In this document: piece after piece, positions 1 through 9,251 of the stretch | How positions within the stretch are numbered: position 1 is the stretch's first letter | Layout: every line of letters begins with the position of its first letter | Assembly: GCF_000511355.1 (NCBI RefSeq) | Contig: NC_023135.1 | Location: 1,204,371-1,268,370 of the forward strand | Direction: 5' to 3' | Length of the DNA stretch: 64,000 nucleotides | From: Leisingera methylohalidivorans DSM 14336 | Lineage (GTDB): Bacteria > Pseudomonadota > Alphaproteobacteria > Rhodobacterales > Rhodobacteraceae | Notes under the pieces: model-generated | Database searches by the model: none | Told to the model about the DNA's origin: nothing | Seen by the model: the letters and a program-made list of their open reading frames with translations, nothing else | Program-made: the position numbers and the translations under genes

Positions 1-778
1 GAATTTCGCTGCCGAGGCGGGCCTGCGCGCGCGCGAGGCGGTCAGCGGATTTCCGAACGACACCCACCAGGAAATCGCGCTTCTTTATGACCCCGATGCG
101 CTGGACGCGGTGCATGATGCCCGCGCCAGCGAGACAGCCCCGCTGTTTAACGGCGTGTTCAAGATCGACCTCGATGTTGATGAACGGCTGGACAAGGTGG
201 AGTTCTCCAAACCGCCGCTGGAACTGGCGGTCACCACCCGGGGCGGCACCGCGCTGCGGATGATTGGCGCGCATCTGAAGTCCAAGGCGCCGCATGGGGC
301 CAGAATGCCCAAGGACATCACTGCCCTCGCCATTGCCAATCAGCGCAAGCAGCTGGCGCAGGCGAATTGGCTCCACCGGCGGGCCGCGGAACATGTGGCC
401 GCAGGTGAGCATGTGATCGTGATGGGCGATCTCAATGATGGCCCCGGTTCGGACGCATACGAAAAACTCTTTGGTCAGTCTTCGGTCGAGATCGTGATGG
501 GCGATGTGCTGAATGACCCCCACGCGCAATGCCTTCTGCCGCCGCGCGCCACCTCGCTGCCCAGTAGCTCACGGTTCTACAACGCTGAGACCAAACGGTA
601 TTTTACGGCACTGCTGGATTACGTGATGATCTCGCACAGCCTGATGGGGCACGCCCCCAAGTGGCGGATCTGGCACCCGTTCGAGGATGCGGAATGCTAT
701 GGCGATGACGAGATGCGGCAGGCGCTGCTCGACGCCTCGGACCATTTCCCGGTGACGCTGGATATTGACCTGGCCTGA
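1..778 (+). CDS. Endonuclease/exonuclease/phosphatase family protein, 5' partial
   Basis: The frame is open from base 2, so the true start lies upstream of the window. The 258 visible residues are the C-terminal part of a DNase I-like, Mg-dependent phosphoesterase. GDLND at window residues 142-146 carries the catalytic Asp/Asn, DYVMIS follows near residue 206, and the terminal SDHFPV contains the catalytic His of the family. Substrate cannot be read from sequence: members cleave DNA, phosphoinositides or other phosphodiesters. The gene ends 105 bp before the stop of a convergent minus-strand gene. Confidence 0.85.
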   Translation, partial: NFAAEAGLRAREAVSGFPNDTHQEIALLYDPDALDAVHDARASETAPLFNGVFKIDLDVDERLDKVEFSKPPLELAVTTRGGTALRMIGAHLKSKAPHGARMPKDITALAIANQRKQLAQANWLHRRAAEHVAAGEHVIVMGDLNDGPGSDAYEKLFGQSSVEIVMGDVLNDPHAQCLLPPRATSLPSSSRFYNAETKRYFTALLDYVMISHSLMGHAPKWRIWHPFEDAECYGDDEMRQALLDASDHFPVTLDIDLA

Positions 779-883
779 GATGCTGCCAGCGCTGCAGCCA
801 TGGCCAGTCCCGATTGACGCGGGTAACGGATAGCAGCCTGGCCCCGGGCGGCCTTCCCCCCAACGCTCTCAACGGCCGCAGGG

Positions 884-1978
884 TCATTTTTCCAGCTTGA
901 ACCGGCTTGGGTCGGGATTCATTTTGTTGACCAGCTTTTTCGCCCGCTTTTCCAGATCATCGTTCAGCTTCTTTGTGGCTTCGTCGGTCTTGGCCTTTAC
1001 CGCCTTGGGGTCGGCCTTCTTGTCTTTTTTCTTGTCATTATCCTTGGCCTCGGCTTTGGCTGCCTTTTCGGCCTGTTCCTTTGCCTTCTTGCGCTCGGCG
1101 TCGACCTTGGCCTTGGCAGCCTTGAATTTCTTGTCGAAGAGAGACTTGTAATTCTTCTCGATTTCCGCGTTCCGTTTCAGCTTTTTGCCTTTCGGCAGGT
1201 CATCCGTCAAAGCGATGTATTCGGCGTAGTTTTCCACGCAGGCATTGACCTCTTTATCGCTGCGTCCGGGCCGCGTTTTCTTGACGACATCCGCCTTGTC
1301 TGCTCCGCCTTTCACGGCCTTGCGCGGCAGTTCCACATGCCAGGGATCATCCGGAGCCAGATCCGGCTTCTTGCCGCCCCAGTTTGCCAGCTTGGCGCCC
1401 TTGACGGCATCGGCCCATGCTTTGGCAAAGTCCGCATAGGACATGATGGCCCAGACTTCCTTCTTTTCGTCGAGGTGGTCGGCATGGGAATACTTGGACG
1501 GAAAATAGGTCAGCAGGTTGGTTTTCTTGTGCGGGATGACCTTGGATTTGCCGGCCCGGACGGCCGTGACCGGAACATGGATTGCCGCCCGCCGCATGTG
1601 GGCAGAGGAGCAGGTGCTGGACCAGCCTTTTATCGCGTAATAGGCTTGCTCGTCCGCTGTGCGCAGGCCGCTGCTTTCGATGTTGTCGCTGATGGCCGCG
1701 CTAAAGCTTGGAATCCGTTTTTCCAGCTCGCTTTTTTTCTTGGCCAGATCCTTTGCATCAGGTTTGCCGCCTTTGGCCTCCTTCTTCGCCTTTTTCTCCA
1801 GCTCGGCCTTGGCTTGTTTCACCGCCTCGGTTCTGGCTTTTGTAAAGGCCGCATTTATTTTCGGAACCAGTTTGCCGGCGCGCTCGCTTACTTCCTTGGC
1901 AAGCTGATCCGTCAGTTTCTTACTGTCGTCTTTCTTGGCAGCAGGTGCTGCCTTGGCATCTGTCTTTGGCGTATTCAT
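884..1978 (-). CDS. Lys/Ala-rich protein of unknown function
   Basis: Unrecognised 364-residue protein. Two very Lys/Ala/Glu-rich, probably helical or coiled-coil arms (about residues 1-90 and 270-364) flank a less charged centre (about 95-230) with two Cys in a SSTCSSAHMRR motif, aromatic segments such as LLTYFPSKYSHADHL, and WHVELPRKA. No signal peptide is visible. The ATG at 1978 was chosen because AGGAGG sits about 9 bases upstream; an open extension to 2023 lacks such a site. The high lysine content suggests binding to nucleic acid or another polyanion, but this is inference. It is a monocistronic gene convergent with the preceding phosphoesterase. Confidence 0.75.
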   Translation of the reverse strand: MNTPKTDAKAAPAAKKDDSKKLTDQLAKEVSERAGKLVPKINAAFTKARTEAVKQAKAELEKKAKKEAKGGKPDAKDLAKKKSELEKRIPSFSAAISDNIESSGLRTADEQAYYAIKGWSSTCSSAHMRRAAIHVPVTAVRAGKSKVIPHKKTNLLTYFPSKYSHADHLDEKKEVWAIMSYADFAKAWADAVKGAKLANWGGKKPDLAPDDPWHVELPRKAVKGGADKADVVKKTRPGRSDKEVNACVENYAEYIALTDDLPKGKKLKRNAEIEKNYKSLFDKKFKAAKAKVDAERKKAKEQAEKAAKAEAKDNDKKKDKKADPKAVKAKTDEATKKLNDDLEKRAKKLVNKMNPDPSRFKLEK

Positions 1979-2240
1979 CGTGACGAGCCTCCTGACCTGA
2001 CGATCCCCGGCAGAGGTTTGCAAGGGTCAGGGTAGTCGCCGCGCCGCCGTTGCGGCAACAGGTTTGTGATCGGGCCATTTGCGCGCAAAAGACATTTGCA
2101 GCCCGCGCCATCGGCAAGGATGGTGCCGGAGGGGGGCGGGCAGGGGCCGGGCAGGGGCCTGTGCTGCTGCGGATGCGCTCCGCACTTCCTTGGCGCGGCC
2201 CCTCTGTTCCTGCGGTCAGCACACCCCTATATTACTGCCC

Positions 2241-2621
2241 ATGAAACAGATCCTTTTGCCCGCCGCCCTGATCGCCCTGATGTCCGCTCCGCTTGCCGCC
2301 CAGGAAGCGGGGGAGGAGGGCGATGCCCCCTCGCTGATGGAACGCGGGGCGGAATTGTTCTGGGAGGGCCTGCGCGAGGAAATGGCGCCGGCGCTGGAAG
2401 ACCTGCAAGGCATGATGGAGGAGATCGGCCCCTCGATGGGGGCTTTTCTGGCCGAAATGGGACCGGCCTTGGCGGATATCGCCAAGCAGGTGGAGGATTG
2501 GAGCGCCTATGAGCTGCCCGAGATCCTGCCCAACGGCGATATCATCATCCGCAAGAAGCCCAAGGACAATGCGCCCGCCGACAAGGATCAGGGGGATGAG
2601 GAAGGCGTCACCGAAATCTGA
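2241..2621 (+). CDS. Small exported acidic protein
   Basis: A 126-residue protein with a clear Sec signal peptide (MKQILLPAALIALMSAPLAAQ, predicted cleavage after the Ala before QE). The mature part is acidic and Met/Glu-rich, probably helical, and has a short basic motif IIIRKKPKD near the C-terminus. Similar small proteins occur next to ppx in many Rhodobacteraceae and are sometimes labelled AAA+ ATPase; no Walker motif is present here, so that label would be wrong. Function unknown, likely periplasmic. The start is fixed by the signal peptide; its stop lies 15 bp from the stop of the convergent ppx gene. Confidence 0.75.
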   Translation: MKQILLPAALIALMSAPLAAQEAGEEGDAPSLMERGAELFWEGLREEMAPALEDLQGMMEEIGPSMGAFLAEMGPALADIAKQVEDWSAYELPEILPNGDIIIRKKPKDNAPADKDQGDEEGVTEI

Positions 2622-2636
2622 CGCCCGCCGGCCCGG

Positions 2637-4211
2637 TCATTGCGCGTCAGACGGCGGCGCGGGCTTGCTGAAGGTCAGGACAACCTCAGCCTCCAGCGCC
2701 TTGCCCAGAGAGCGCAGCCGGGCTTCCGCCACCTCACCGCAAAGCGGCCGCGCCGCGTCCGGCAGTTCGGCATGCAGAACCCGTTTGCGCGGCTGCCAGC
2801 GCAGCGACCCGATATCGCCGCTGCTGGTCAGCATCAGCATGGCGCCGAACCGCATCGCCTTGCCCAGCACCTCGGCCTCGTGCTGGCCTTTCACATCCAG
2901 CAGCGCATAGAGATGCTCAAAGGCGCTGCCCTGCCGCTTGTTGCTGTAGCGGTGCAGCAGCGCCAGCCCCAGGAACACCCGCTCGGAATGTTTCAGCCCG
3001 CCCAGGTTGGCGCGGGTGGCATTGTCGAAACAGACCTCGGCGCGGTAGTCGGGATGGGCGCGCCAGCTGACGTCATGCAACAGGCAGGCCGCCTTGACCA
3101 GCCGCCGCTTGGCAAGCCGGGCACCGCTGAACAGCGGGATCACGAAGTCATACAGCGTGCTGCCGAAACCGGGCACGCGGGCATCCTTGGCCTCGGCAAA
3201 GCGCGAGGCCTCGATCAGCGGGTCGCGGGCGCGCAGGCGCTGCGGCATCTGCTCGTACAGCAGCCCCTCGCGGATGCCATAGCTGGACACCGCGATATCC
3301 TTGGGCTTGAAGGTCTTGACCAGCCGGGTCAGCACGTCGATCGCATAGGGCACCAGCGACATCCGGCTGGAGGAGATGCCGCAGGCGTCGCGCAGCTTGT
3401 CCAGATTGCGGGTCTCGATGTAGCGCGCGGTTTCGCGCACGTCCCTGGCCGACATCCGGTATTCATGCAGCACCTTCAGCGGATAGCCGCGCCGGTGCAT
3501 GTCGATCCGGGCAATCGCCCGCCAGCTGCCGCCGACCAGGAACAGGCGGTCGCGCTGCGGGCCCATCTCGCCCTTCAGCTGCTCGATCACCTCTTTGATA
3601 TGCGCCTTGCGGCCCTTGCGTCCGCCCTTGATGTCGCGCAGCTTCAGCGGCCCCAGCGACGAGGTCAGCCGCCGCCCGACGGTGTTCTCCTGGATCTCCG
3701 CCAGCTCCATCGAGGAGCCGCCGATATCGCAGACCAGCCCATAGGCGCCGGGCCAGCCCAAAAGCACGCCCTGCGCCGACAGCCGGGCTTCCTCGCGGCC
3801 GTCGATGACGTGGACTTTCAGGCCGGTCTCGCGCAGCACCTCGGCGCAGAACTCCGGTCCGTCCGAGGCATCGCGCACCGCGGCGGTGGCGACGGCGGAC
3901 AGCGGCGGCAGCCCCATGCCCTTGGCCAGATGCTGGAACCGGCGCAGCGCCGACAGCGCCCGGACCCGGCCCTCGGGGTTCAGCCGGCCGCTCTCCGAAA
4001 GGCCGGCCCCCAGCGCGCACATGATCTTTTCGTTATAGAAATAAGCCGGGCTGCGGGCGGCGCCGTCGAACACCACCAGCCGGACCGAGTTGGAGCCGAC
4101 ATCGACCACCCCGACCCGCGACAGCGCCCGGGCCCCGGGGTCGTCAAAGATCGGGCGGCCGAAGGGGCCCCAATCGGTCTTGGCGGCGGCGGGGTCCTGG
4201 GTGACGTTCAT
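2637..4211 (-). CDS. ppx: Exopolyphosphatase / pppGpp phosphohydrolase (Ppx/GppA family)
   Basis: A 524-residue cytoplasmic Ppx/GppA phosphatase that would release phosphate from polyphosphate or pppGpp. The sugar-kinase/HSP70-like ATPase fold is marked by VVDVGSNSVRLVVFDG near residue 35 and DIGGSSMEL in the second phosphate loop. The C-terminal part has an HD-like motif (ACLLHDVSWRAHPDYRAE), typical of longer Ppx members. The frame stays open to 4406, but ATG 4211 is preceded by GGAG and gives the normal family N-terminus. It is the last gene of a minus-strand run after the AI-2E permease and hda, 52 bp below hda. Ppx and GppA activities cannot be told apart by eye. Confidence 0.88.
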   Translation of the reverse strand: MNVTQDPAAAKTDWGPFGRPIFDDPGARALSRVGVVDVGSNSVRLVVFDGAARSPAYFYNEKIMCALGAGLSESGRLNPEGRVRALSALRRFQHLAKGMGLPPLSAVATAAVRDASDGPEFCAEVLRETGLKVHVIDGREEARLSAQGVLLGWPGAYGLVCDIGGSSMELAEIQENTVGRRLTSSLGPLKLRDIKGGRKGRKAHIKEVIEQLKGEMGPQRDRLFLVGGSWRAIARIDMHRRGYPLKVLHEYRMSARDVRETARYIETRNLDKLRDACGISSSRMSLVPYAIDVLTRLVKTFKPKDIAVSSYGIREGLLYEQMPQRLRARDPLIEASRFAEAKDARVPGFGSTLYDFVIPLFSGARLAKRRLVKAACLLHDVSWRAHPDYRAEVCFDNATRANLGGLKHSERVFLGLALLHRYSNKRQGSAFEHLYALLDVKGQHEAEVLGKAMRFGAMLMLTSSGDIGSLRWQPRKRVLHAELPDAARPLCGEVAEARLRSLGKALEAEVVLTFSKPAPPSDAQ

Positions 4212-4263
4212 GAGGGCTCCGTCTGGCAATCCGCGGTCAGGATGGTCGAAGGGAAGGCAGCGG

Positions 4264-4971
4264 TCAACCGCTTGCGGATGCGTCATTTTCCGTGGCCTCC
4301 TGGCGGATCTCGGACAGCGCCCGCACCGCCAGCGGCCTCGACAGGCTGCGTTTTTCGGCCAGCGACAGGTGATCCAGCCGCCCGACGATCCGCGCCGCCG
4401 CGGCAAAGGAGCGGTCCATATGCGCGACCAGATAGGGAATCACATCCGGCTTGGGGGTGATCTGGCGGTCGTTGAACAGTTTCGCCAGCACCACCGCCAG
4501 CAGCTGGTCGTCCGGCGGCTGCAGCTCGGCGTGGGTGGCGGCCTGCACCCGGCTTTGCAGATCGGGCAGGGTCAGCCCCCACAGATTCGGCGCGCCGCGG
4601 CCGGTCATCACCAGCGAATGCCCGTTTGCCAGCACCATATTGTGCAGATGGAACAGGGCGTTCTGCTGTTCGGCGCTGCCGGCGGTCTGCGGCACGTCCT
4701 CGACCACCACAGGGCCTTGCGCCAGCTCCGGCACCGCCTCGGCGGTCAGCGCTGCGGCCGACAGGATCCGCGCGCCCGACTGGCTGGCCCAGACATGCGC
4801 CAGATGGGTTTTGCCGGCGCCTTTGGGGCCGGTCAGCACCAGCTTGCCGCTGGGCCAGGCGAACTGCGGGTCCAGAAGCGCAACCGCCATCGCATTGGAC
4901 GGGGCGACAAAGAAATCCTCCCGCCCCAGCGCAGGTTTCGCCGGGAGGTCAAAGCTCAGCTGTTGTGCCAT
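4264..4971 (-). CDS. hdaA: Hda-like DnaA regulatory inactivator
   Basis: A 235-residue DnaA-related AAA+ protein lacking the DnaA DNA-binding domain. Residues 48-55 form the Walker A loop GPKGAGKT, and VVVEDVPQ near residue 90 is the Walker B region. The N-terminal QQLSFDLP resembles the clamp-binding peptide by which Hda docks on the DNA polymerase beta sliding clamp to stimulate ATP hydrolysis by DnaA. ATG 4971 gives this motif at residues 3-10, supporting the start over an open extension to 5148. Its start is 5 bp from the stop of the upstream permease gene, so the two are probably cotranscribed, a common alphaproteobacterial arrangement. Confidence 0.88.
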   Translation of the reverse strand: MAQQLSFDLPAKPALGREDFFVAPSNAMAVALLDPQFAWPSGKLVLTGPKGAGKTHLAHVWASQSGARILSAAALTAEAVPELAQGPVVVEDVPQTAGSAEQQNALFHLHNMVLANGHSLVMTGRGAPNLWGLTLPDLQSRVQAATHAELQPPDDQLLAVVLAKLFNDRQITPKPDVIPYLVAHMDRSFAAAARIVGRLDHLSLAEKRSLSRPLAVRALSEIRQEATENDASASG

Positions 4972-4976
4972 GTGAC

Positions 4977-6050
4977 TTATTCCGCCCCTGCGTCCCGGTG
5001 GCTTTGCCCCTGATAAAGGCGGCTGTGCAGATACTGCTCGGTCAGGAACCGGGCGACGACCCCCAGCGCGGCGGCGACAGGAACGGCCACCAGCATGCCG
5101 ACAAAGCCGAACAGGGCGCCGAACACCGACAGCGCCAGCAGCAGCCACACCGGATGCAGGCCGACAGAGCTGCCGACCAGCTTGGGGGTCAGGAGATTGC
5201 CCTCGATCACCTGGCCGATGGCAAAGATGATGGCGACCAGCCCGATCGACAGCCAGTCGCCCCAGAACTGGAACAGCGCCAGGCCAATCGCCAGCGCGCC
5301 GCCGATCAGAGCGCCGAGATAGGGGATGAAGGTGACCAGCCCGGCGATGAAGCCGACGGCGAGGCCGAAATTCAGCCCCACCAGCATCAGCGCGACGGCG
5401 TAATAGGTGCCGAGGATCAGGCAGACGGTGCCCATGCCGCGGATGAACGAGGCCATCACCGTGTCGATCTCGCGGGCCAGGCGGCGGATCACCGGCTGGT
5501 GATCGCGCGGCAGCAGCTCGTCAATGCGGGCGACCATGCGGTCCCAATCAAGCAGCAGATAGACCGCAACCACCGGCACGATGACCAGCAGAATCACCAC
5601 GTTCAGCACTGACACCGCCGATCCCGCAACCGATTGCAGCACCTCGACCGCGCGCGATTGCATTGTCTGCAGGAAGGCGGTGACCGCCTGATGGATGCGG
5701 CTGTCCTCCTCAAAGACCGAGGGGAAATGCTCGGCGGCGAAGCTGCGCAGGTCGCGCATCAGTTGCGGCAGCACCTGCGCCAGGTCGATCATCTGCGACA
5801 CCAGCGCCGGCACAACCAGCACCAGCAGCAGCAGGAACACCAGCAGGGCGCCGACCGTGATGAGGGCGGTGGCCGCGGTGCGGCTCAGCCCCCAGGCCTC
5901 CAGCCGGTCGGCAATCGGGTCGATCATATAGGCAATCGCCGCGCCGAGGATGAAGGGCATCAGCACACCGCCAAGCGCCCACATCACCACTGCAAACATC
6001 ACTGCGGCGATGCCCCAGTATTTGAACTGTTTCTGTGCTGGTAGCGCCAT
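4977..6050 (-). CDS. AI-2E family (PerM-type) membrane transporter
   Basis: A 357-residue inner-membrane protein with about eight predicted hydrophobic helices: two near the N-terminus (residues 12-50), one near 60-90, and a cluster from about 150 to 340 including a Gly-rich VGFIAGLVTFIPYLGALIG segment that is characteristic of the AI-2E/PerM (UPF0118) family. Members export small molecules or act as Na+/H+ antiporters; the substrate here is unknown. It leads the minus-strand operon with hdaA and probably ppx. The start at 6050 gives MALPAQKQFKYWG, a short cytoplasmic tail before the first helix. Confidence 0.87.
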   Translation of the reverse strand: MALPAQKQFKYWGIAAVMFAVVMWALGGVLMPFILGAAIAYMIDPIADRLEAWGLSRTAATALITVGALLVFLLLLVLVVPALVSQMIDLAQVLPQLMRDLRSFAAEHFPSVFEEDSRIHQAVTAFLQTMQSRAVEVLQSVAGSAVSVLNVVILLVIVPVVAVYLLLDWDRMVARIDELLPRDHQPVIRRLAREIDTVMASFIRGMGTVCLILGTYYAVALMLVGLNFGLAVGFIAGLVTFIPYLGALIGGALAIGLALFQFWGDWLSIGLVAIIFAIGQVIEGNLLTPKLVGSSVGLHPVWLLLALSVFGALFGFVGMLVAVPVAAALGVVARFLTEQYLHSRLYQGQSHRDAGAE

Positions 6051-6423
6051 GGTCAGACAAGCCGCCCTTTATCCGTTCGGTTCAGGATCTTGGCGGTTAG
6101 TCTTCCCTGATGGGGCAGGGGCTTGCAAGGGCCGCGGGCAAATCGCCTGTGGGCAAGCCGGGGATAAGGCAGAAAAGACCGGGGGCAACCGGGGGGCAAC
6201 CGGGGGGCAACTGGTGGAGGGGTTCCGCCCGCCCTTACAGTGCGGGCGGGCGCTCCGTCTCTTGCGGGGCGGGGCGGTCCCTTGGTTCTGGGTCGGATTG
6301 CCGTTCCAGCTGTTTACCGTGCCCAGCTCCGGTGTGTCCGCATCCGCGGCCTGAGCCGGCCAGCTGGTGCGCCAGGCCTCGGCCGTCCAATGGCCGCAAT
6401 GCCGATGGCCGGAATCGCCATCA
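6051..6423. other. Intergenic region, no gene seen
   Basis: No supported gene in 373 bp. It should hold the promoter of the AI-2E/hdaA/ppx operon at its left edge and the 3' end of the FAD oxidoreductase transcript at its right. It contains a three-copy 11-bp tandem repeat (6181-6213) and a short G+C hairpin (about 6227-6252, CGCCCGC against GCGGGCG) without a T-run. Confidence 0.6.
6181..6213 (+). repeat. 11-bp tandem repeat, three copies
   Basis: Three adjacent copies of GGGGGCAACCG; the last differs by one base (GGGGGCAACTG). It lies in noncoding DNA, so no reading frame is affected. Confidence 0.85.
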
Positions 6424-7788
6424 TCAATGGATCCGCACGCCCTGGCGTTTCAGTTCCGCCTGCACGGCGGTGATGTCCACCGCGCCGAACGCGCAGCCTG
6501 ATTTCACCGACAGCGCCGCTGCGATGCCCGCGCCCTGGCCCGCCACGGCGCAGCAGGCCATGTTGCGCGTCGCGGCATGGGCGATCCTGTCGCCGCCGAT
6601 GGCGCGGCCCGTCACCAGCAGGTTTTCGACGCCCTTGGGCAGCATCGCGCGGTATGGGATCTGCATGTAGCGCCCGGTGGTGGGCAGGATCAGCACGCCG
6701 TAACCGTCGATGAACTCGGGGTAGATGCCGATGCTGTCCTCGAACCGGCCCTGGTTGCGGGTCTCCCCCTCGGTGATGTTGTGCACCGCGTCGATCTTGC
6801 GGGTGTCGCGGATACCGATGGTCATGCCGAAGTTCCGCAGCCGGGCGCCCTCGCAGCCCGGCGTATAGGCGCGCAGCGCGTCAATCGCGTGCATTGCCTG
6901 TTTGCGGCCCTCGATCTCGCCCTTGGTCATGCTGTCGGGGTCGGTGCCGTCGATCCCGCCCAGATGCACCAGGTTCATATAGGTCATCTCGCCCGAGTCA
7001 TGCACCGCGCCCCAGGTGCCGCCGATGGTATTGAGATGCGCCGGGATTACCCCGTCGCGGATCGCCTGGCCAAAGGGTTTGGCGAGGAAAGGCGAGAACA
7101 TCTCGTCCTCCTTGCCGCTGGTCTCCACCTGCCATTCGCCGGTGGACCAGTTGGCATAGGTCTGCGGGTCGGCCTTCACGCCCTCCATGAACTTCTGCTT
7201 GTCGACGCCGGCGATGTGGAACATGACGCTGGCCGCCTGCATCTCCTCCACCGGCGTTTTCAGGCAGGGCGCGCCCATCATATGGGCGATGTCCGCGTCG
7301 CCGGTCGCATCGATCACCCGCTTGGCCAGCACCGCCTCGCGGCCTGCCTTGCTCTCGACAATCACGCCGGTGATCCGGTTGCCGTCGCGGATCGGGGCCA
7401 CAAAGACCCGGTGCAGCATCGGATGGATGCCGGCCTCTTCGACCAGCCTGTCGGCGACCAGCTTGAACCCTTCGCTGTCCAGCTCATAAGACAGCGACTG
7501 GCTTTCCGGAACCGCGGCGCCCATCGCCTTGGCGCGCTCCTCGAACTCCCAGCCGATACCGCGGGCCTCGACCGTCTGTTCATGCCGGTACCAGGCAAAG
7601 CCCTCGACACCCACGGTGGTGATGTTGCCGCCGAAACAGCCGAAACGGTCCAGCAGAGCGACTTCTGCCCCCGCCCGCGCCGCCGCCAGCGCCGCCGCCA
7701 GCCCGCCGGGGCCGGAGCCCACAACCAGCACCTCGGTTTCATGGATGACCGGAACTTCGCGCGCCGGCTCATGGATGGTTTTGGTCAC
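6424..7788 (-). CDS. FAD-dependent oxidoreductase (FAD_oxidored family)
   Basis: A 454-residue flavoprotein. The dinucleotide-binding motif VVGSGPGGLAAALAAARAG lies near residue 20, followed by GCFGGNITTVGVEGF, a pattern of the FAD_oxidored (PF12831) group; VIDATGDADIAHMMGAP and the C-terminal LLVTGRAIGGDRIAHA complete the FAD site. Substrate unknown. GTG 7788 was chosen because GGGGAG lies 6 bases upstream; an upstream GTG at 7836 has no such site. It lies 243 bp downstream of the agmatinase gene on the same strand, but a hairpin after that gene makes separate transcription likely. A 6-6-6 inverted repeat just upstream (7845-7862) may be an operator. Confidence 0.85.
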   Translation of the reverse strand: MTKTIHEPAREVPVIHETEVLVVGSGPGGLAAALAAARAGAEVALLDRFGCFGGNITTVGVEGFAWYRHEQTVEARGIGWEFEERAKAMGAAVPESQSLSYELDSEGFKLVADRLVEEAGIHPMLHRVFVAPIRDGNRITGVIVESKAGREAVLAKRVIDATGDADIAHMMGAPCLKTPVEEMQAASVMFHIAGVDKQKFMEGVKADPQTYANWSTGEWQVETSGKEDEMFSPFLAKPFGQAIRDGVIPAHLNTIGGTWGAVHDSGEMTYMNLVHLGGIDGTDPDSMTKGEIEGRKQAMHAIDALRAYTPGCEGARLRNFGMTIGIRDTRKIDAVHNITEGETRNQGRFEDSIGIYPEFIDGYGVLILPTTGRYMQIPYRAMLPKGVENLLVTGRAIGGDRIAHAATRNMACCAVAGQGAGIAAALSVKSGCAFGAVDITAVQAELKRQGVRIH

Positions 7789-7844
7789 GTCTCTCTCCCC
7801 AAGGACTCGGTTCCGCTGAAGCGTTTCCGCTAACACTTTAGAAT

Positions 7845-7862
7845 CTTGAATAGCGGTTCAAG
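7845..7862. promoter_or_regulatory. Operator-like inverted repeat upstream of the FAD oxidoreductase
   Basis: CTTGAA-TAGCGG-TTCAAG is a perfect 6-bp inverted repeat with a 6-bp spacer, 57 bp upstream of the chosen GTG start. The symmetry suits a dimeric repressor, but no regulator can be named. Confidence 0.35.
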
Positions 7863-7999
7863 TTCAATTGCGTCATGCGGCGCCAAAAAGCGGCCAGGAA
7901 GGGGCAGGGAGCGTCAACATCCTGTTCATATAGGCACCGCCCGGCGCTTCCCCTTGTCCGGAGACTAAGGCTACCCGGTATAGCGGGGGTTTGGCTGGA

Positions 8000-8025
8000 A
8001 GGGAGCAAGGCAATGCTTGCTCCCT
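8000..8025 (-). terminator. Hairpin downstream of agmatinase gene
   Basis: AGGGAGCAAG and CTTGCTCCCT form a perfect 10-bp stem around a 6-base loop, 6 bp after the agmatinase stop. There is only a short TTCC after it on the minus strand, so termination may be weak or factor-aided. Confidence 0.6.
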
Positions 8026-8031
8026 GTAAAG

Positions 8032-8976
8032 CTACTGGCGGTTGGATGCGACGAGACACACCATGTCCAGCAGAAGCGAAGCGCCGGCCAGCGCGGTGAT
8101 CTCTGCGTGATCGAAAGGAGGCGAGACTTCCACCAGGTCCGCACCGATCAGATTGACACCGCCAAGCTTGCGAACCAAAGATTGAGCCTGCCAGGTCGAA
8201 AGTCCGCCGCAGACAGGGGTTCCAGTTCCCGGTGCATAGGCCGGATCAAGCGCATCAATATCAAACGTAAGATAGGCGGGGCGGTCCCCAACCAGGTCCT
8301 TGATTCGGGAAACGGTTGCGTCAATGCCGTTTTCATGGACCCATTGGGCATCCAGGATATTGAAACCATGGGTTTTGCTGTTCAACGTGCGGATGCCAGC
8401 CTGCACCGATGTCTCCGGGGACAAAATCCCTTCGGTCGCGGCATGGTAGAACATTGATCCATGATCCAGCCGCTTCGGGGTTTCTTCCCAGGTGTCGGAA
8501 TGGGCGTCGATCTGGATCAGCGAGATGGGCCCATGGCGTTCGGCCTGGGCTTTCAGGATCGGGTAGGTCACCGAATGGTCGCCACCCATTGTCAGCAGAA
8601 AAGCGTCTGACGTGAGAATGCTTTTTGCCTCCTCATAGATTTTCCGGGGAACCTCCATAGGAAAGCCCGGGTCAAAGCTGCAATCACCGTAGTCGACCAT
8701 TTTCAGGTTCTCAAACGGGTCGAACCCCCAAGGCCAAGGTCCACCATCCCAGGCAAGATTGGTTGAAACCGCGCGAATGGCGCGAGGACCGAAACGGCAT
8801 CCGGGCCGGTTGGTCACTGATAGATCATAGGGAATACCCCATGTCACAATGTCTGCATCCTGCAAGTCCCGGGAGTATTGGCGCCTGAAAAGGCTGGTTG
8901 CGCCGCTGTAGGTCGGCTCATAGCCGATCCCCATGGCGTGATTTCCGTGGAAGGCGCGGTCAGTTGAATCTACCAT
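8032..8976 (-). CDS. speB: Agmatinase (ureohydrolase family)
   Basis: A 314-residue binuclear manganese ureohydrolase, expected to hydrolyse agmatine to putrescine and urea. The metal ligands are visible in GGDHSVTYP (near residue 128), IDAHSD (near 152), and FDIDALDPAYAPGTGTP (near 230), all intact. Related enzymes hydrolyse guanidinobutyrate or guanidinopropionate, so the substrate is likely but not certain. ATG 8976 follows GGAGAC by about 4 bases and is preferred over a TTG at 8988. Product putrescine could feed the gamma-glutamyl-polyamine genes near the right end of this window, although they are 50 kb away. Confidence 0.85.
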   Translation of the reverse strand: MVDSTDRAFHGNHAMGIGYEPTYSGATSLFRRQYSRDLQDADIVTWGIPYDLSVTNRPGCRFGPRAIRAVSTNLAWDGGPWPWGFDPFENLKMVDYGDCSFDPGFPMEVPRKIYEEAKSILTSDAFLLTMGGDHSVTYPILKAQAERHGPISLIQIDAHSDTWEETPKRLDHGSMFYHAATEGILSPETSVQAGIRTLNSKTHGFNILDAQWVHENGIDATVSRIKDLVGDRPAYLTFDIDALDPAYAPGTGTPVCGGLSTWQAQSLVRKLGGVNLIGADLVEVSPPFDHAEITALAGASLLLDMVCLVASNRQ

Positions 8977-9251
8977 ATTCGTCTCCAAACTCTGAGGCGA
9001 CAGCGGCCGGTTTATTCCGGCGCATATCGGGTAGTCCTAACGCAGTGTAATCTTTGCCTGTCCCGAGGCCGTTTCCGATTAAATGTTTCCTGTTCTTTGG
9101 TTAGAGCCAGGCTTACCCGCGCTGCTGCCCGGGCGCGTTGGGGCCTGCCAAATTGCGCCGCCCGGCCTTCACTCACCTCTGCCCTTGCCCGTCGCCGTCA
9201 CAGCCACTACACCGGGCGGGACCCCGACCACACATCATTGATGGAGCCAAG

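Noticed and set aside
2241..2621. AAA+ ATPase label used for similar small proteins
   Set aside because: No Walker A or B motif; the protein is a small exported polypeptide.
2640..4460. 606-codon open frame antisense to ppx and hda
   Set aside because: It runs opposite two well-supported genes, is rich in Arg, Gln, His and Pro, shows no domain, and is a usual by-product of GC-rich codon use.
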